From Streptomyces sp. cf386 (lineage in GTDB: Bacteria; Actinomycetota; Actinomycetes; Streptomycetales; Streptomycetaceae), in the NCBI RefSeq assembly GCF_900103585.1, contig NZ_FNHV01000008.1:1-64000 (forward strand): a stretch of DNA of 64,000 bases, in the 5' to 3' direction. The translations under genes and the position numbers were made by a program. Under the pieces are notes generated by a model that had not been told where the DNA came from, ran no database searches, and worked only from the letters and a program-made list of their open reading frames with translations. This document shows positions 40,151-49,590 of the stretch, in pieces. Within the stretch, counting starts at the first letter, position 1. Every line of letters begins with the position of its first letter.

Positions 40151-41977
40151 TCAGGAAAGGCGGATGACCGCGCGGTCCCCGTCGGTGCTGATGAGGTCGA
40201 CGACGAGGTCGTTGATGGTCGACCGGCCCGGGGCGGTCTGGCTGGCGGTGGACTGTTGGGTGCCGTTGTCGGAGGACCCGGTCATGGTCAGTGTGTTGTC
40301 GGCGACGCTGTCGATCTTGAGTTCGCCGACGCCTGCCGTACCGTCGAGCCGGATGGTGTCTCCGCCCGTCACCTCGACCTCGCAGGCGTTGTCGAGGCAC
40401 GCGCCGAGGTCCGTGCCGTCCGTCGGCTGTCCGGTGCCGGGCGGTGTCGAGGGCGAGCCGGGTGCCGGGAGTGCCTCGCCCTTCGAGACGCCCTCGACGG
40501 TCTTGGCGGCATCGGCGAGCCCGGCGCCGCAACCGCCCGGGCAGGTGCCGGGCACAGGGCGCGCGTTGTCCTTGACGGCCTGCTCGATGTCCGCCGGTGT
40601 CAGCGCGGGATCGGCGGCGATCAACAGGGCGGAGAGGCCGGAGACATGCGCGGCGGCCTGGCTGGTGCCCAGTTCGAAGGCGAAGCTCTCGGAAGCGGGC
40701 GCGTCACCGCCGGAGTTGAACGTGGAGAGGATGCCGTCCGCGGGGTTGGTCCTCGTGTCACCGCCGGGGGCCGCGACGTCCACGCTGCCGAAGTTGGAGT
40801 ACTCGGCCCTGTCGCCCTCGCGATCGGTGGCGGCCACGGTGATGACATTCCGGCAATTGCCCGGAGTGAACTCGGCGGCGTCCCGCGGCGCGGGCGCACC
40901 GCCCTTGTTGCCGGCGGAAACGACGACGGTGCTCCCGCGCTGAACGGCTCCGTCGATGGCGCTCTGCGTGGCCGGGTCGCAGGAGCCCGGGCCGCCCAGG
41001 CTCATGTTGATGACCTCGGCGGGGGTCTCGTTGTCGGCGACGCCGGGGACGTTTCCGCCGGAGGCCCAGGTGATCGCGTCGATGATGTCGGAGTTCGCCC
41101 CGCCGCACCGCCCCAGCACGCGTACCGACTGCACCTTCGCGCCGGGCGCGACACCCGCGATCCCCTGGCCGTTGTCGGACGCGGCGGCCGCGATGCCCGC
41201 CATGTGCGTGCCGTGCCAGCTGGAGCCGAGGTCCTGCTCCGGAACCGGCTTCCCCTCGGCGTCGGTGCCGCACTCACCCGCCTTGGTGGCGTTGCCCGGA
41301 TCGGAGGGGTCGCTGTCGCGGCCGTCGCCGTCCTTCGCCGCGAAGTCGTCGGAGACGAAGTCGAACCCGGGGACGATGTTGGCAGCCAGGTCGGAGTGGT
41401 TTGCGATGCCGGTGTCCAGCACCGCGATCGTCACCCCTTGGCCGGTGGAGATCCCCCATGCGTCCGGCACATCGAAACCCACCCCGGCCTCGGACAGGTT
41501 CCACTGTTCGGGGATGCGCGGGTCGTTGGGCGAGGTGACGGACTGGGCCTGCATCCGGCGGTCCGGGACGACATAGGCGACGTCCGGATCGGCCCGGAAC
41601 CGGTCCATGAGCTCGGCGACCCGCTCGGCGGGCCGTACTCCGCCCAGGTCCACCAGCGCCGCGCCATTGCCCAGACGGCGCTGGTACGACGGCTTCTCGC
41701 CCGTCCCCGCGCCCGCGGCCTCGATGCCCTCGCGTACCGATTCGGCCGAACGCGTCTCCTTCGCCTTCGACTTGTAGCCGACGATGAGACCGGACGTCCG
41801 CTCGGCCCGCAGTGCGGTCTGCGATCCGGACTTCGGCGAGGCGGGGGAGTTGGTAGCCGATGGCGCCGACGGGTCCTGCCCTGCCATGGCTACGGCGCTG
41901 ACGCCGAGGAGCGTGGTGCCGAGTGCGGCGGCGACGAGTATGCGGCCGCGGCGGGATTTTCGATGCGTTTGCTGCAC
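40151..41977 (-). CDS. Secreted subtilisin-like (S8) serine protease
   Basis: About 608 residues. Signal peptide (RRGRILVAAALGTTLLGVSAVAMA), an I9-type propeptide (GLIVGYKSKAKETRSAE..., VAYVVPDRRMQAQ), and the S8 domain with Asp in VLDTGI (near 186), His in WHGTHMAG (near 254) and Ser in GTSQAAAHVSG (near 436). The usual GTSMAxPH is GTSQAAAH here. A C-terminal extension of about 115 residues looks beta-rich (TIRLDGTAGVGELKIDSV). I prefer GTG 41977 (AAAGG upstream); ATG 42010 is also in frame. Confidence 0.9.
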   Translation of the reverse strand: MQQTHRKSRRGRILVAAALGTTLLGVSAVAMAGQDPSAPSATNSPASPKSGSQTALRAERTSGLIVGYKSKAKETRSAESVREGIEAAGAGTGEKPSYQRRLGNGAALVDLGGVRPAERVAELMDRFRADPDVAYVVPDRRMQAQSVTSPNDPRIPEQWNLSEAGVGFDVPDAWGISTGQGVTIAVLDTGIANHSDLAANIVPGFDFVSDDFAAKDGDGRDSDPSDPGNATKAGECGTDAEGKPVPEQDLGSSWHGTHMAGIAAAASDNGQGIAGVAPGAKVQSVRVLGRCGGANSDIIDAITWASGGNVPGVADNETPAEVINMSLGGPGSCDPATQSAIDGAVQRGSTVVVSAGNKGGAPAPRDAAEFTPGNCRNVITVAATDREGDRAEYSNFGSVDVAAPGGDTRTNPADGILSTFNSGGDAPASESFAFELGTSQAAAHVSGLSALLIAADPALTPADIEQAVKDNARPVPGTCPGGCGAGLADAAKTVEGVSKGEALPAPGSPSTPPGTGQPTDGTDLGACLDNACEVEVTGGDTIRLDGTAGVGELKIDSVADNTLTMTGSSDNGTQQSTASQTAPGRSTINDLVVDLISTDGDRAVIRLS

Positions 41978-42297
41978 TGTGTGCCTTTCGCGTGTACCTG
42001 ATTCGGGCATGCCGAAAGCCGGGGCGTGAAGAGCCGGGATGTGAAGGCGATGTCCGGCTAAGAGCCGACTGCCGGCCACCCGGCGCGGTCGGGCTTCCGC
42101 CGTTGCCGGCGGACAGGGGGGTGACCGTGACCGCACCGGGTGGGTGTGTCCCCCGCCCCGCGTCGCCGGGTGCGGTGAACAGTGACGAACTTAGGCTCGC
42201 TGAAAGGGAGTTACCTATCCGTGGCGGCGCATTACGGGTACGTACATAAACGCGCGGACCACGGATGGACCACGCGGATCAGGGGCGCCCGGCCCGC
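41978..42297. other. Region between subtilase and LAL genes: promoter area, no gene
   Basis: The 320 bases hold the promoter of the subtilase (minus strand) and the 3' end zone of the LAL transcript. No reading frame is convincing. A CGGATAGGTAA motif on the minus strand (42221-42211) matches one upstream of the gene at 45384. A small palindrome GTACGTAC lies near 42238. Confidence 0.5.
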
Positions 42298-45138
42298 TCA
42301 CCGCCCCGGCTTGCCGCCACGGTCCGGGACCGCCAGGTCGAGCCGGGACGTCGCACCCGACTTCTTGAGCGCACGGGCGACATGCTGTTCCACGGTGCGT
42401 GGGGACAGATGCAGGGTGGCCGCGATCTCGCGGTTGCTCAGCCCGGCGCCGGCCAGCTCGGCCACCTCCTGCTCGCGGGGCGAGAGCCGCTCACCGTATC
42501 GGGGGCGGCCCGGCGGGCGCCGCTCGGCGCCGGGATGGGCGCGCAGCTCCGCCCGTACCCGCGCCAGGTCCCAGGTCGCCCCGAGGTTCTCCAACTCATG
42601 GGCGGCTGCAGCCAGTTCGGCGATTCCCGTGGTTGTCGTCCCCGGACTCCCGGCCACGGCGCAGCGGCCGGCCGCCTCCGCGGCAAGGGCCGCCTCATAG
42701 GGCCGGGGCAGCTCCTGGTAGCGGGTCCGGGCGTGCCGGAAGCCGTCGGCCGCCTCCGGCAGCGCCCGGTCCGCCTCGGCCAGCAGCGCCCGGCACCAGG
42801 TGAGTGCCGCCGTGGCGGCGGGTGCCCGTCTGCTCTCGATGCCCGCGGCGAACTCGTCCACCATGTCCCGTGCGAGGTCCGACTCCCCGGCGCGGACGGT
42901 CGCTTCGACAGCCCACGGAGCCAGCTCGGCGGCCCATACCCACACCGCCTTGGCCCGGAGCCTGGCCCACGCGTCGGCCGCCTCCCGGGCCGCGCCCTCG
43001 GTGTCCTCGCGAGCGAGGGCCACCCTGATCCGGCAGCCCGCGGTGGCCGCGGCCACCGGTACGGGGCAGTCGTCCCCGGCCAGGAAGCCGGAGTGCCAGT
43101 CCCGCATCTGGCTCCAGTTGCCCTTCGCCACGGCGAGCCGGCCGAGCACGATCATGCCGTCGCAGGCGATGTACGGCATCTCGCCCGCCTCCGCGGCGAA
43201 CGTGCGGGCCCGAGCGGCCAGCCCCGCCCAGTGGCCGGTCGCCAGGTCCAGAAGCAGCGCCGTGCCCTGTGTCCCCTGTTGCTGGTACACGTCCCCGTTT
43301 CGGGCAGCCAGATCGGAAGCCTCGGCCAGGAGCTCACGCACCCGCGTGTACTCGCCCAGCCAGACCGCCGAATCCGCGGCGTTGAACAGGCCGCGGGCCG
43401 TGTGATGGAGAATCCGCGGGTCGTCGCTCTCCCGGGGCAAGTCCTCCAGTTCCCGCCAGCCGTCCGGTTCACCCACACTGAGCAGCACGGTCACCCGGTT
43501 CGCGGCGACCGCCGCCCGGATCGCCGCGTCCCCGCTCTCGACCGACGTCGCCTCGGCCCGCGCCAGCCAGGCAAGATTCTCCGCGAGTGGGCCGGCCGGC
43601 CAGTAGGGCAGCGCCAGCGCCGACATCGCCCGCGCCGCCAGCGCTCGGTGTGCGCCCAACTCCCGTACGGCTCTGATGAGTTCGGTACGTCCCTCGCTGG
43701 GCCGCCCCACCTGGTTGCCGATGAGCAGCCCGAGGTCCAGCCGGATCTCACCGCGGACCGCGGCGGGGAGCTCGGGGTCGTCGACCAGCCGCCGCAGAAC
43801 CCTCACGGTCTGGTCCGAGCGCAGCCCGCTGTAGGCGCTGCGGGCCAGCATCAACGTCAGCCGGACCCGATCGGCCTGCCGGACCTCGGGATGTGCCAGC
43901 ACCTCTTCGAGCAGCGAGATCGCCGGCTGGTGGCGCCCGGACTCGACGGCCTCGGACGCGGCCTTCTCCATGCTCTCCAGCCACTGGGCGATCCGGCCGG
44001 ACGCAAACTGGTGGCGGGCCAGCCGCGCCCACGGCACCGGGCGCCGGACCGCCGACACCTCGGCCGCGCGAGCGTGCAGTTCCCGCCGCACCGGGCCGGG
44101 CAGCAGCTGATACACGGCCGCGGCCTCCATGGGCATACGGAACCCGTACCGACCGAGCCCGAGTTCGTGCAGCACCGCCTCGGACAACGCGGCCGTCAGC
44201 GCCGCCCGCCCGCTCTCCGCCGACAAGGCGGCGACCGACGCCAACTCGTCCTCCGTCGCGGCCTCGTCGACCACGGCCGCCGCCCACACCAGACGCCGTG
44301 TCTCCACGTCCAGCGCCGCCATCCGGCCGACCACCAGCTCCGTGAGCCGGACGGGCACCGCGGCCTCGTCCACATGCCGGGCGGTGAGCCGGGCCGGGCC
44401 GGCCGCGTCGGGGCCGGCCGGGAGCGCGCCGGCCGCCTTCAGTTCGGTGACGAGATCGGCCACCGCCTGCGCTATGCCGCCCGAACGCTCGTACAGCCTG
44501 GTGACGAACTGGGCCGAACAGCGGTCCTCGCCCAAGGCCTCCACCGCCATCCGGTGGACCTCCGCCTCGTCGAGCGGCCCGAGCCGAAGCCGGACGAGGC
44601 TCATCTCGGCGGGGTAGCCCACGGGGGCGCCCAACACCAGTCCGGGACGGGCCAGTTCCTCGGGGCGATGGGTCAGTACGGCGCGTAACCCGGCCGGCGG
44701 GTGAGCGAGGAGGGTACGCAACGCGTGTGCGTCCGGCTCGTCCGCGCGGTGCACGTTCTCGGCCACGAGCAGCACCGGGCCGCCGGCTTCGAGCGGGGCC
44801 GCCAACTCTCCCAGGGAGGAGGCCGCGAGCGCGGCGGGCCCCGGCTGCGCCAGAGTGATGGGCCGGGCAACCGCGGGGCGGCGTACGGCCCCGGTCCTCG
44901 GCAGCTCGGATGCGGGCCCCTTGAGGGGGGCCTGCTGTTGGAGGACAACGTTGCCCGAGGCCGAGAACGTCACCTTCAGGCGTGGCATCGCGCCGAGTTC
45001 GGGCAGCGCGAGGAGCCACTTCACGAACCGGGTCTTGCCCGTCCCCGCCGCCCCGTCGACCAGCACCAGCACCGTCGCGTCCGGCGGCGTCGACGCCAGA
45101 GGCCCGCGTACGGCCGTCTCCCACTCCCGCTCACGCAT
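42298..45138 (-). CDS. Large LuxR-family (LAL) ATPase regulator
   Basis: 946 residues. N-terminal AAA/STAND ATPase with Walker A DGAAGTGKTRF (near 28-38) and VLLVAENVHRAD as Walker B-like, a long helical/TPR-like middle, and a C-terminal LuxR-type helix-turn-helix (LSPREQEVAELAGAGLSNREIAATLHLSPRTVEQHV, written in two parts: LSPREQEVAELAG and NREIAATLHLSPRTVEQHV). LAL regulators are MalT-like activators. The ATG 45138 follows GGGGGA. It is divergent from the HATPase gene at 45384 and may regulate that cluster and the subtilase. Confidence 0.9.
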   Translation of the reverse strand: MREREWETAVRGPLASTPPDATVLVLVDGAAGTGKTRFVKWLLALPELGAMPRLKVTFSASGNVVLQQQAPLKGPASELPRTGAVRRPAVARPITLAQPGPAALAASSLGELAAPLEAGGPVLLVAENVHRADEPDAHALRTLLAHPPAGLRAVLTHRPEELARPGLVLGAPVGYPAEMSLVRLRLGPLDEAEVHRMAVEALGEDRCSAQFVTRLYERSGGIAQAVADLVTELKAAGALPAGPDAAGPARLTARHVDEAAVPVRLTELVVGRMAALDVETRRLVWAAAVVDEAATEDELASVAALSAESGRAALTAALSEAVLHELGLGRYGFRMPMEAAAVYQLLPGPVRRELHARAAEVSAVRRPVPWARLARHQFASGRIAQWLESMEKAASEAVESGRHQPAISLLEEVLAHPEVRQADRVRLTLMLARSAYSGLRSDQTVRVLRRLVDDPELPAAVRGEIRLDLGLLIGNQVGRPSEGRTELIRAVRELGAHRALAARAMSALALPYWPAGPLAENLAWLARAEATSVESGDAAIRAAVAANRVTVLLSVGEPDGWRELEDLPRESDDPRILHHTARGLFNAADSAVWLGEYTRVRELLAEASDLAARNGDVYQQQGTQGTALLLDLATGHWAGLAARARTFAAEAGEMPYIACDGMIVLGRLAVAKGNWSQMRDWHSGFLAGDDCPVPVAAATAGCRIRVALAREDTEGAAREAADAWARLRAKAVWVWAAELAPWAVEATVRAGESDLARDMVDEFAAGIESRRAPAATAALTWCRALLAEADRALPEAADGFRHARTRYQELPRPYEAALAAEAAGRCAVAGSPGTTTTGIAELAAAAHELENLGATWDLARVRAELRAHPGAERRPPGRPRYGERLSPREQEVAELAGAGLSNREIAATLHLSPRTVEQHVARALKKSGATSRLDLAVPDRGGKPGR

Positions 45139-45276
45139 CACGGGTCCCCCTGTGTTGATCGGCGCTTTGCAGGACGCTGTCCCGCCACGGCTGGTTCAAC
45201 ACCTTGGCCGATTCGCGGCGCCCCGGTCTCATCGAAGCAGAGACCGGGGTCACAGGGTGCGTACTCAGAGTTATTA

Positions 45277-45287
45277 CGTATAGGTAA
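45277..45287 (+). promoter_or_regulatory. CGTATAGGTAA promoter-like motif
   Basis: Lies 97 bases before the ATG of the HATPase gene. The same motif with one change (CGGATAGGTAA) is upstream of the subtilase gene in the same orientation relative to the gene. TATAGG could serve as a -10 box. Confidence 0.35.
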
Positions 45288-45383
45288 GGTCGGGTCCCCT
45301 GCTTGTCCCCGCGGTACGACGGCGGCCACGGTCGAAGCGATGCCTCGCACAGCACATCAGCGACCACTCCGGGAGAAACCGGT

Positions 45384-45869
45384 ATGGCCCTCATCGACGG
45401 CCTTTTCCCCGCCACCACCGACCGCCCACGGCAGAGCCGGGCAACAAGACCTGGACCGACCCAGCTACGGGCCCAGTGCACCGCCAGGGCGGTGACCGAG
45501 AGCGTGCCGGAGTTACGTCGCTTCGCACGCGGTACCGCCCGGCAGTGGGCCGTTCCCGAGGAGGTGAGCCACACGCTGGCGCTCGTCGTCAGCGAACTGG
45601 TGACGAACTCCGTGCTCCACAGCGGCAGCACGGACATCACGACCCGCATCGTCTTCGACGGCGTCGCGCTGACCGTCGAGGTCACCGACTCCGGCCGCTG
45701 GCTGGGCCGGGACGCCGACCGCCGTATGGCGGAGGACGAGGACGCCGCCTTCGGACGAGGACTCGACCTGGTCAGGGCCTGCACCAGCTGGTGCACGATT
45801 CACCTCTCGCCAGCGGGTACCAGCGTGGTGGCCCGGCTCCCCGTCGTCGAGTCCGGAGCCGATCGGTGA
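45384..45869 (+). CDS. ATP-binding anti-sigma regulatory factor (HATPase_c_2)
   Basis: 161 residues. RsbW/SpoIIAB-like GHKL domain: ALVVSELVTNSVLHSGS (N-box), TVEVTDSG and FGRGLDLVRACTSWC (G-box region). In Streptomyces, dozens of such proteins bind sigma factors or phosphorylate STAS proteins. ATG 45384 has GGGAGAA upstream. It overlaps the following membrane sigma-like gene by four bases (GTGA), which suggests it acts on that protein. Confidence 0.87.
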   Translation: MALIDGLFPATTDRPRQSRATRPGPTQLRAQCTARAVTESVPELRRFARGTARQWAVPEEVSHTLALVVSELVTNSVLHSGSTDITTRIVFDGVALTVEVTDSGRWLGRDADRRMAEDEDAAFGRGLDLVRACTSWCTIHLSPAGTSVVARLPVVESGADR

Positions 45870-47545
45870 GAGGCAGACCAACGGACCCGAGCACCGCCGG
45901 CCACCCCTCCGACGCCGAACTCGCCGACCTGGTGCGGAGTCCGGGATCCGACGCCCCGGTGGCGGAGTTGCACCGACGGCATCGTTCGGCGGTTCTCTCC
46001 TACGCCTACGCCTGCTGCCGCACTCCGCACAGCGCCGGGGAGCTGACCTCGCAGGTGTTCGCCCGAACCCTGATCGCCGTACGGTCCGGGAGCGGCCCCA
46101 GGGCTGCCTGGCGGCCGTATCTGCTCACCGCCGTCCGCCGTAGGGCCGCCGAGTGGGCGGACGCGGAAGGCCGCACCGGACTGTCGCCCGAATTCGAGCG
46201 CTGGCTCGCCGACCTGCCCGAAAGCCCGGAGTCCGACAGCGTTGAGGCGCGGATGCGCCGCATGGAGGACGGCAGCCTTGTCCTGCGGGCGTTCCGGTCG
46301 CTGACGGAACGGCGGCAGACCGTCCTGTGGCACACCGAGGTGGAGGGGGAACCGGCCCGGTTCGTCGGTCGCCTGCTCGGCCTGGACGAGAACGATGTCG
46401 CCCCGTTCGCCTCCCGCGCCCGGAGCGGCCTGCGGGAAGCCTGTCTGGCCGTGATCGCCAACCAGGCGGGTACGGATGAATGCCGCCGCTACGGCCCCAT
46501 GCTCGGCGCGGTCGTACGCCGCACAGGGCGCCGCCGGACCGAGGACTTCGACCGGCATCTCTCCCGGTGCCCACGCTGCCGCACGGGCCTGGACGAACTC
46601 GACGCCCTCGACGAGGGGTTGGGCCCGGTGCTGTCCGCGGCGGTTCTGCCCTGGGGCAGCACGGCGTATGGGGCGGCCAGGATGACCGAAGCCGGTGCGG
46701 GGGCCGTCGGCGCGGCGTCCGACGCACCCGGCGATGGCGTCCCCACGGACGGAGATACGAGGTGGCGGTCCTGGACCACGGCCTCCCCGCTGCGCTCGGG
46801 CGCGGTGGCCGGCGGCATGGTCGCCGCCGTCGGGCTCGCCGTCCTGGTCCTGCCGATCCGGCCGGACGATCGGAGTGAGGAACCCTCGTCGGCGCAGCCC
46901 GTGGCCGTGCGGACCCGCACGGTGCAGACCGAACAGCCGCCCGTCACCGTCACCGTCACGGCCAGGCCCTCCGCGCCCCGTTCGCCGCACCCGACCGAGC
47001 CGCCCACAGCACGGACGTCGCACGCCCCGTCCGCCTCCCACCCCGCTCCCCTCGGCACCGTCACCTGGACGGGCACCCTCCGCAATGCGGGACTCGCCAC
47101 CAAGTGCGTCGAGTCCCTCGGCACGACAGTCGTCCAGAACACCTGCGACGGCCGTCCGGGGCAGGTCTGGAAGTCCGTGGCGTTCGAGGGGAAGCCCGGC
47201 TACGGATGGCTGCGCAACGGCGCCACCGGCGAGTGCGTCGACTACCTCGACAGCCCTCAGCGGATGTACGGGAACTCCGCCAACGTGGCCGTGGTGATGG
47301 GGCCTTGCCGACGCTCGGGAGAAGGACAGCTGTTCCGCTTCGACCCGTTCACCGGCGGCGACCACAGCTTCCTCGTTCGCGCCGAACGCGCCCCCGGAAA
47401 GCCCTGGAACGAGATGCAACTCGGGATGCTGGACTGGTACGTGGAGGGCGGCCCGCCGCCCGAGACGAACGCCCCGGTCGCGCTGACGTTCAACTACTAC
47501 AACAGCCCCCAGCTCCGGTACTTCGCCGCAGCCGTGACTCCCTGA
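45866..47545 (+). CDS. Membrane-anchored sigma-like/zinc-finger protein with extracytoplasmic lectin-like domain
   Basis: 559 residues. Order: ECF sigma region 2-like (ELHRRHRSAVLSYAYACC, VFARTLIAV, WRPYLLTAVRRRA; about 25-100), region 4-like helices (LRAFRSLTERRQTVLWHTEVEG; about 128-185), a ZAS-type HLSRCPRC motif (near 230), one transmembrane helix (near 312-332), a Pro/Thr-rich linker and a C-terminal domain of about 160 residues with Cys pairs and QVWKSV/LFRFDP repeats resembling ricin-type lectins. So a sigma-like and an anti-sigma-like module sit in one membrane protein. Core sigma contacts look weak, so transcription activity is uncertain. Coupled to the HATPase gene. Confidence 0.75.
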   Translation: MRGRPTDPSTAGHPSDAELADLVRSPGSDAPVAELHRRHRSAVLSYAYACCRTPHSAGELTSQVFARTLIAVRSGSGPRAAWRPYLLTAVRRRAAEWADAEGRTGLSPEFERWLADLPESPESDSVEARMRRMEDGSLVLRAFRSLTERRQTVLWHTEVEGEPARFVGRLLGLDENDVAPFASRARSGLREACLAVIANQAGTDECRRYGPMLGAVVRRTGRRRTEDFDRHLSRCPRCRTGLDELDALDEGLGPVLSAAVLPWGSTAYGAARMTEAGAGAVGAASDAPGDGVPTDGDTRWRSWTTASPLRSGAVAGGMVAAVGLAVLVLPIRPDDRSEEPSSAQPVAVRTRTVQTEQPPVTVTVTARPSAPRSPHPTEPPTARTSHAPSASHPAPLGTVTWTGTLRNAGLATKCVESLGTTVVQNTCDGRPGQVWKSVAFEGKPGYGWLRNGATGECVDYLDSPQRMYGNSANVAVVMGPCRRSGEGQLFRFDPFTGGDHSFLVRAERAPGKPWNEMQLGMLDWYVEGGPPPETNAPVALTFNYYNSPQLRYFAAAVTP

Positions 47546-47580
47546 CACGTCACCGGAACATGTGACCGGAAGGCTCCTCG

Positions 47581-48612
47581 ATGCACCTGCTCCTGGGCTT
47601 GCGTCCGCCCCAGCAGCCTCTTTCCGACATGGCCCTGATGCTCTCGGTACGCAAGGGGGAGGTCGACTCCTTTCGACAGCTCTACCGCCGCCATTACGCC
47701 GCCGTGCAGGCGTACGCCTTTCAGTGCATGGCGGGACCGCTGCACGCGCAGGACGTGACCGCGCGTGTCTTCGCCGGCCTGCTGCAACAGACGCTCGCCG
47801 GTGAGTCCCTCGTCGAGCGCCGTTATCCCGGCTGCCTGCGCCCCCACTTACTGGGCAACGTGCGTACGACCGCTGTCATGCGCTGGCACCGGGAACCGGA
47901 AGCCCTGTCAACGGAGTTCCGGGAATGGGTCGCGGCGGGATCCCGCTGGCCCTGGGGTGAGGACGGACAGCTGGCTCTCGCCTTCGAGCGTCTTCCGGCG
48001 AGCACCCAGCGTCTGCTGTGGCACTCGGTGGTGGAACGGGACGCCCCCGCACTGACCGCCCGCATCACAGGACTGGCCCCCCATGCGGTTCCGGCCGCGT
48101 GCGACGAGGCCAGAGGCGCGTTGCGGCAGGCCCGCATGGACCTGTATCTCGACCGGCTGGAGCGGCAGGACTGCAGGGATGCGATCAGGCGGCTGGCAGC
48201 ACGGCCCGAGACTCCGCCGGACGCGGAACTCACGGACCATCTCGGCTTCTGTCCCTCCTGCTGGGGCGTCTACAAGGACCTGGCCCGTCTGGACAAACAG
48301 GTGGAGACGCAGTTGCCGGTGCGGATGCTGGGCTGGTGGACCGGCGAACCGTACCTGCGGGCGAAGGCCGCCATCCCCGTACCGATGGGCGAACCCCCGT
48401 TCCTGGCAAGGCTTCTGGAGCGGGTCCGCGCCGATGCCCCCGCTCGCTCGGACGGGCCTACGACCACGAAGGCCGCGCAGGCCACAGCACCGGGGCGGCA
48501 TCGACGCAGGAGACGGGTGGTTGTTCCGCACCAAACCGGAGCCGCCGTCGCGGTCGCGGGCTTCCTGGCCGGCATCAGCGTGGGCATGCTCCTGCTGACC
48601 GCTCTGCGATGA
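47581..48612 (+). CDS. Membrane-anchored sigma-like/zinc-finger protein, second copy
   Basis: 343 residues. Same plan as the preceding protein without the lectin part: sigma region 2-like (LYRRHYAAVQAYAFQCM, VFAGLLQQTL, LRPHLLGNVRTTA), region 4-like (LPASTQRLLWHSVVERD), HLGFCPSC zinc motif (near 219) and a C-terminal transmembrane helix (VAVAGFLAGISVGMLLLTAL). The two genes are 35 bases apart and probably co-transcribed. GGAAGG precedes the ATG. Confidence 0.72.
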   Translation: MHLLLGLRPPQQPLSDMALMLSVRKGEVDSFRQLYRRHYAAVQAYAFQCMAGPLHAQDVTARVFAGLLQQTLAGESLVERRYPGCLRPHLLGNVRTTAVMRWHREPEALSTEFREWVAAGSRWPWGEDGQLALAFERLPASTQRLLWHSVVERDAPALTARITGLAPHAVPAACDEARGALRQARMDLYLDRLERQDCRDAIRRLAARPETPPDAELTDHLGFCPSCWGVYKDLARLDKQVETQLPVRMLGWWTGEPYLRAKAAIPVPMGEPPFLARLLERVRADAPARSDGPTTTKAAQATAPGRHRRRRRVVVPHQTGAAVAVAGFLAGISVGMLLLTALR

Positions 48613-48713
48613 CCGGGGGCGTGAGGCAGCTCACACACAGGGGGTGCATAGCGGGGTGGGGGTCAGTGTCTTTGTGAGGGTGTAGGCGCATGTCGAGGTG
48701 AAGGACGACGTTG

Positions 48714-49229
48714 ATGAGTCAGTCACGGGTCGAGGGCCGGGCGTCCTTCGACCGGTTCGTGACGGCTCGATGGTCGGCGTTGTTCCATCTGGCGCGTCTG
48801 CTCGTCGGCGGAGACCGGCACCGGGCCGAGGACCTGCTGCAGGAGGCTCTGGTCAAACTCTGGTTCGCCTGGCCGAAGGTGGCCGAGCAGGCACCGGAGG
48901 CGTATGTGCGCAAAGTACTGGCACGTTCGGCGGCCCGCTCGGCGCAGCGCCGCTGGTGGGGCGAACGCCCGGTGGACCGGCTGCCCGAGCTGCCCGAGGC
49001 GGGCGATGTCACGGCTGCCGTGGATGAACGGACCCGGCTGGAGGCCGCGTTGGCGCTCCTGCCGGCACGGCAACGGGCCGCCGTGGTGCTGCGCTACTAC
49101 CAGGACCTGTCCGAGCGGCAGGTGGCCGGGGAACTGGGGTGCCCGGTGGGCACCGCGCGCTCCCTCGCGTCGCGGGGCGTGGCGCGACTGCGGCAGCTCC
49201 TGTCCGAGGCCGCCGAGCCGGTGAAGTGA
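48714..49229 (+). CDS. SigE-family (SigE-subfamily ECF) RNA polymerase sigma factor
   Basis: 171 residues. Region 2: FDRFVTARWSALFHLARLLVGGDRHRAEDLLQE; region 4: LPARQRAAVVLRYYQDLSERQVAGELGCPVGTARSLASRG, shown here only as key blocks RAEDLLQE and VVLRYYQDLSE. This is the short SigE-type found in many copies in actinomycetes. The ATG at 48714 follows a TTG; SD GAAGGA. The next gene encodes a small membrane protein, a likely anti-sigma partner. Confidence 0.9.
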   Translation: MSQSRVEGRASFDRFVTARWSALFHLARLLVGGDRHRAEDLLQEALVKLWFAWPKVAEQAPEAYVRKVLARSAARSAQRRWWGERPVDRLPELPEAGDVTAAVDERTRLEAALALLPARQRAAVVLRYYQDLSERQVAGELGCPVGTARSLASRGVARLRQLLSEAAEPVK

Positions 49230-49239
49230 AGGAGAGGCC

Positions 49240-49581
49240 ATGGATCACTTCGAACGGGAACTCGCGCGGATGATGCGCGACACCGAGGAGGACACCCCCT
49301 TCGAGGACGGGGATCGGCGCCGGCTGCGGGCCGGTATCCGTGCGCGCCGGGAGGCTCGTACGGTCTGGATGGTCACCGGCTCCGCACTGACCGTTCTCGT
49401 ATGCGGGGTCGGGCTGGTGTTCCTCCCGGGCGCCTTGGCACAGGACGGGCCCCCTGGCCGCGAGCACCGTCCCACCTCCGCCACGCCGGTGCCGGCGACG
49501 AGCATCGTGCCGGCTCCCTGGCGGCAGCCCACCCCGCCCGAGCCCGGTCCCCGAGTGACCAGTTCCTCGACCGCCGAGTAG
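49240..49581 (+). CDS. Small membrane protein, putative anti-sigma partner
   Basis: 113 residues. An N-terminal charged helix (FERELARMMRDTEEDTPFED), one transmembrane helix (MVTGSALTVLVCGVGLVFLPG, about 44-64) and a Pro/Thr-rich outer tail. This plan is usual for membrane anti-sigma partners of SigE-type factors in Streptomyces. It is ten bases after the sigma gene with GGAGAGG before the ATG. Confidence 0.75.
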   Translation: MDHFERELARMMRDTEEDTPFEDGDRRRLRAGIRARREARTVWMVTGSALTVLVCGVGLVFLPGALAQDGPPGREHRPTSATPVPATSIVPAPWRQPTPPEPGPRVTSSSTAE

Positions 49582-49590
49582 ACGAGCGGG

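Noticed and set aside
45866..48612. Reading the two sigma-like proteins as ordinary ECF sigma factors
   Set aside because: Both carry a zinc motif and a membrane helix and have degenerate core-binding segments, so a plain sigma call would mislead.
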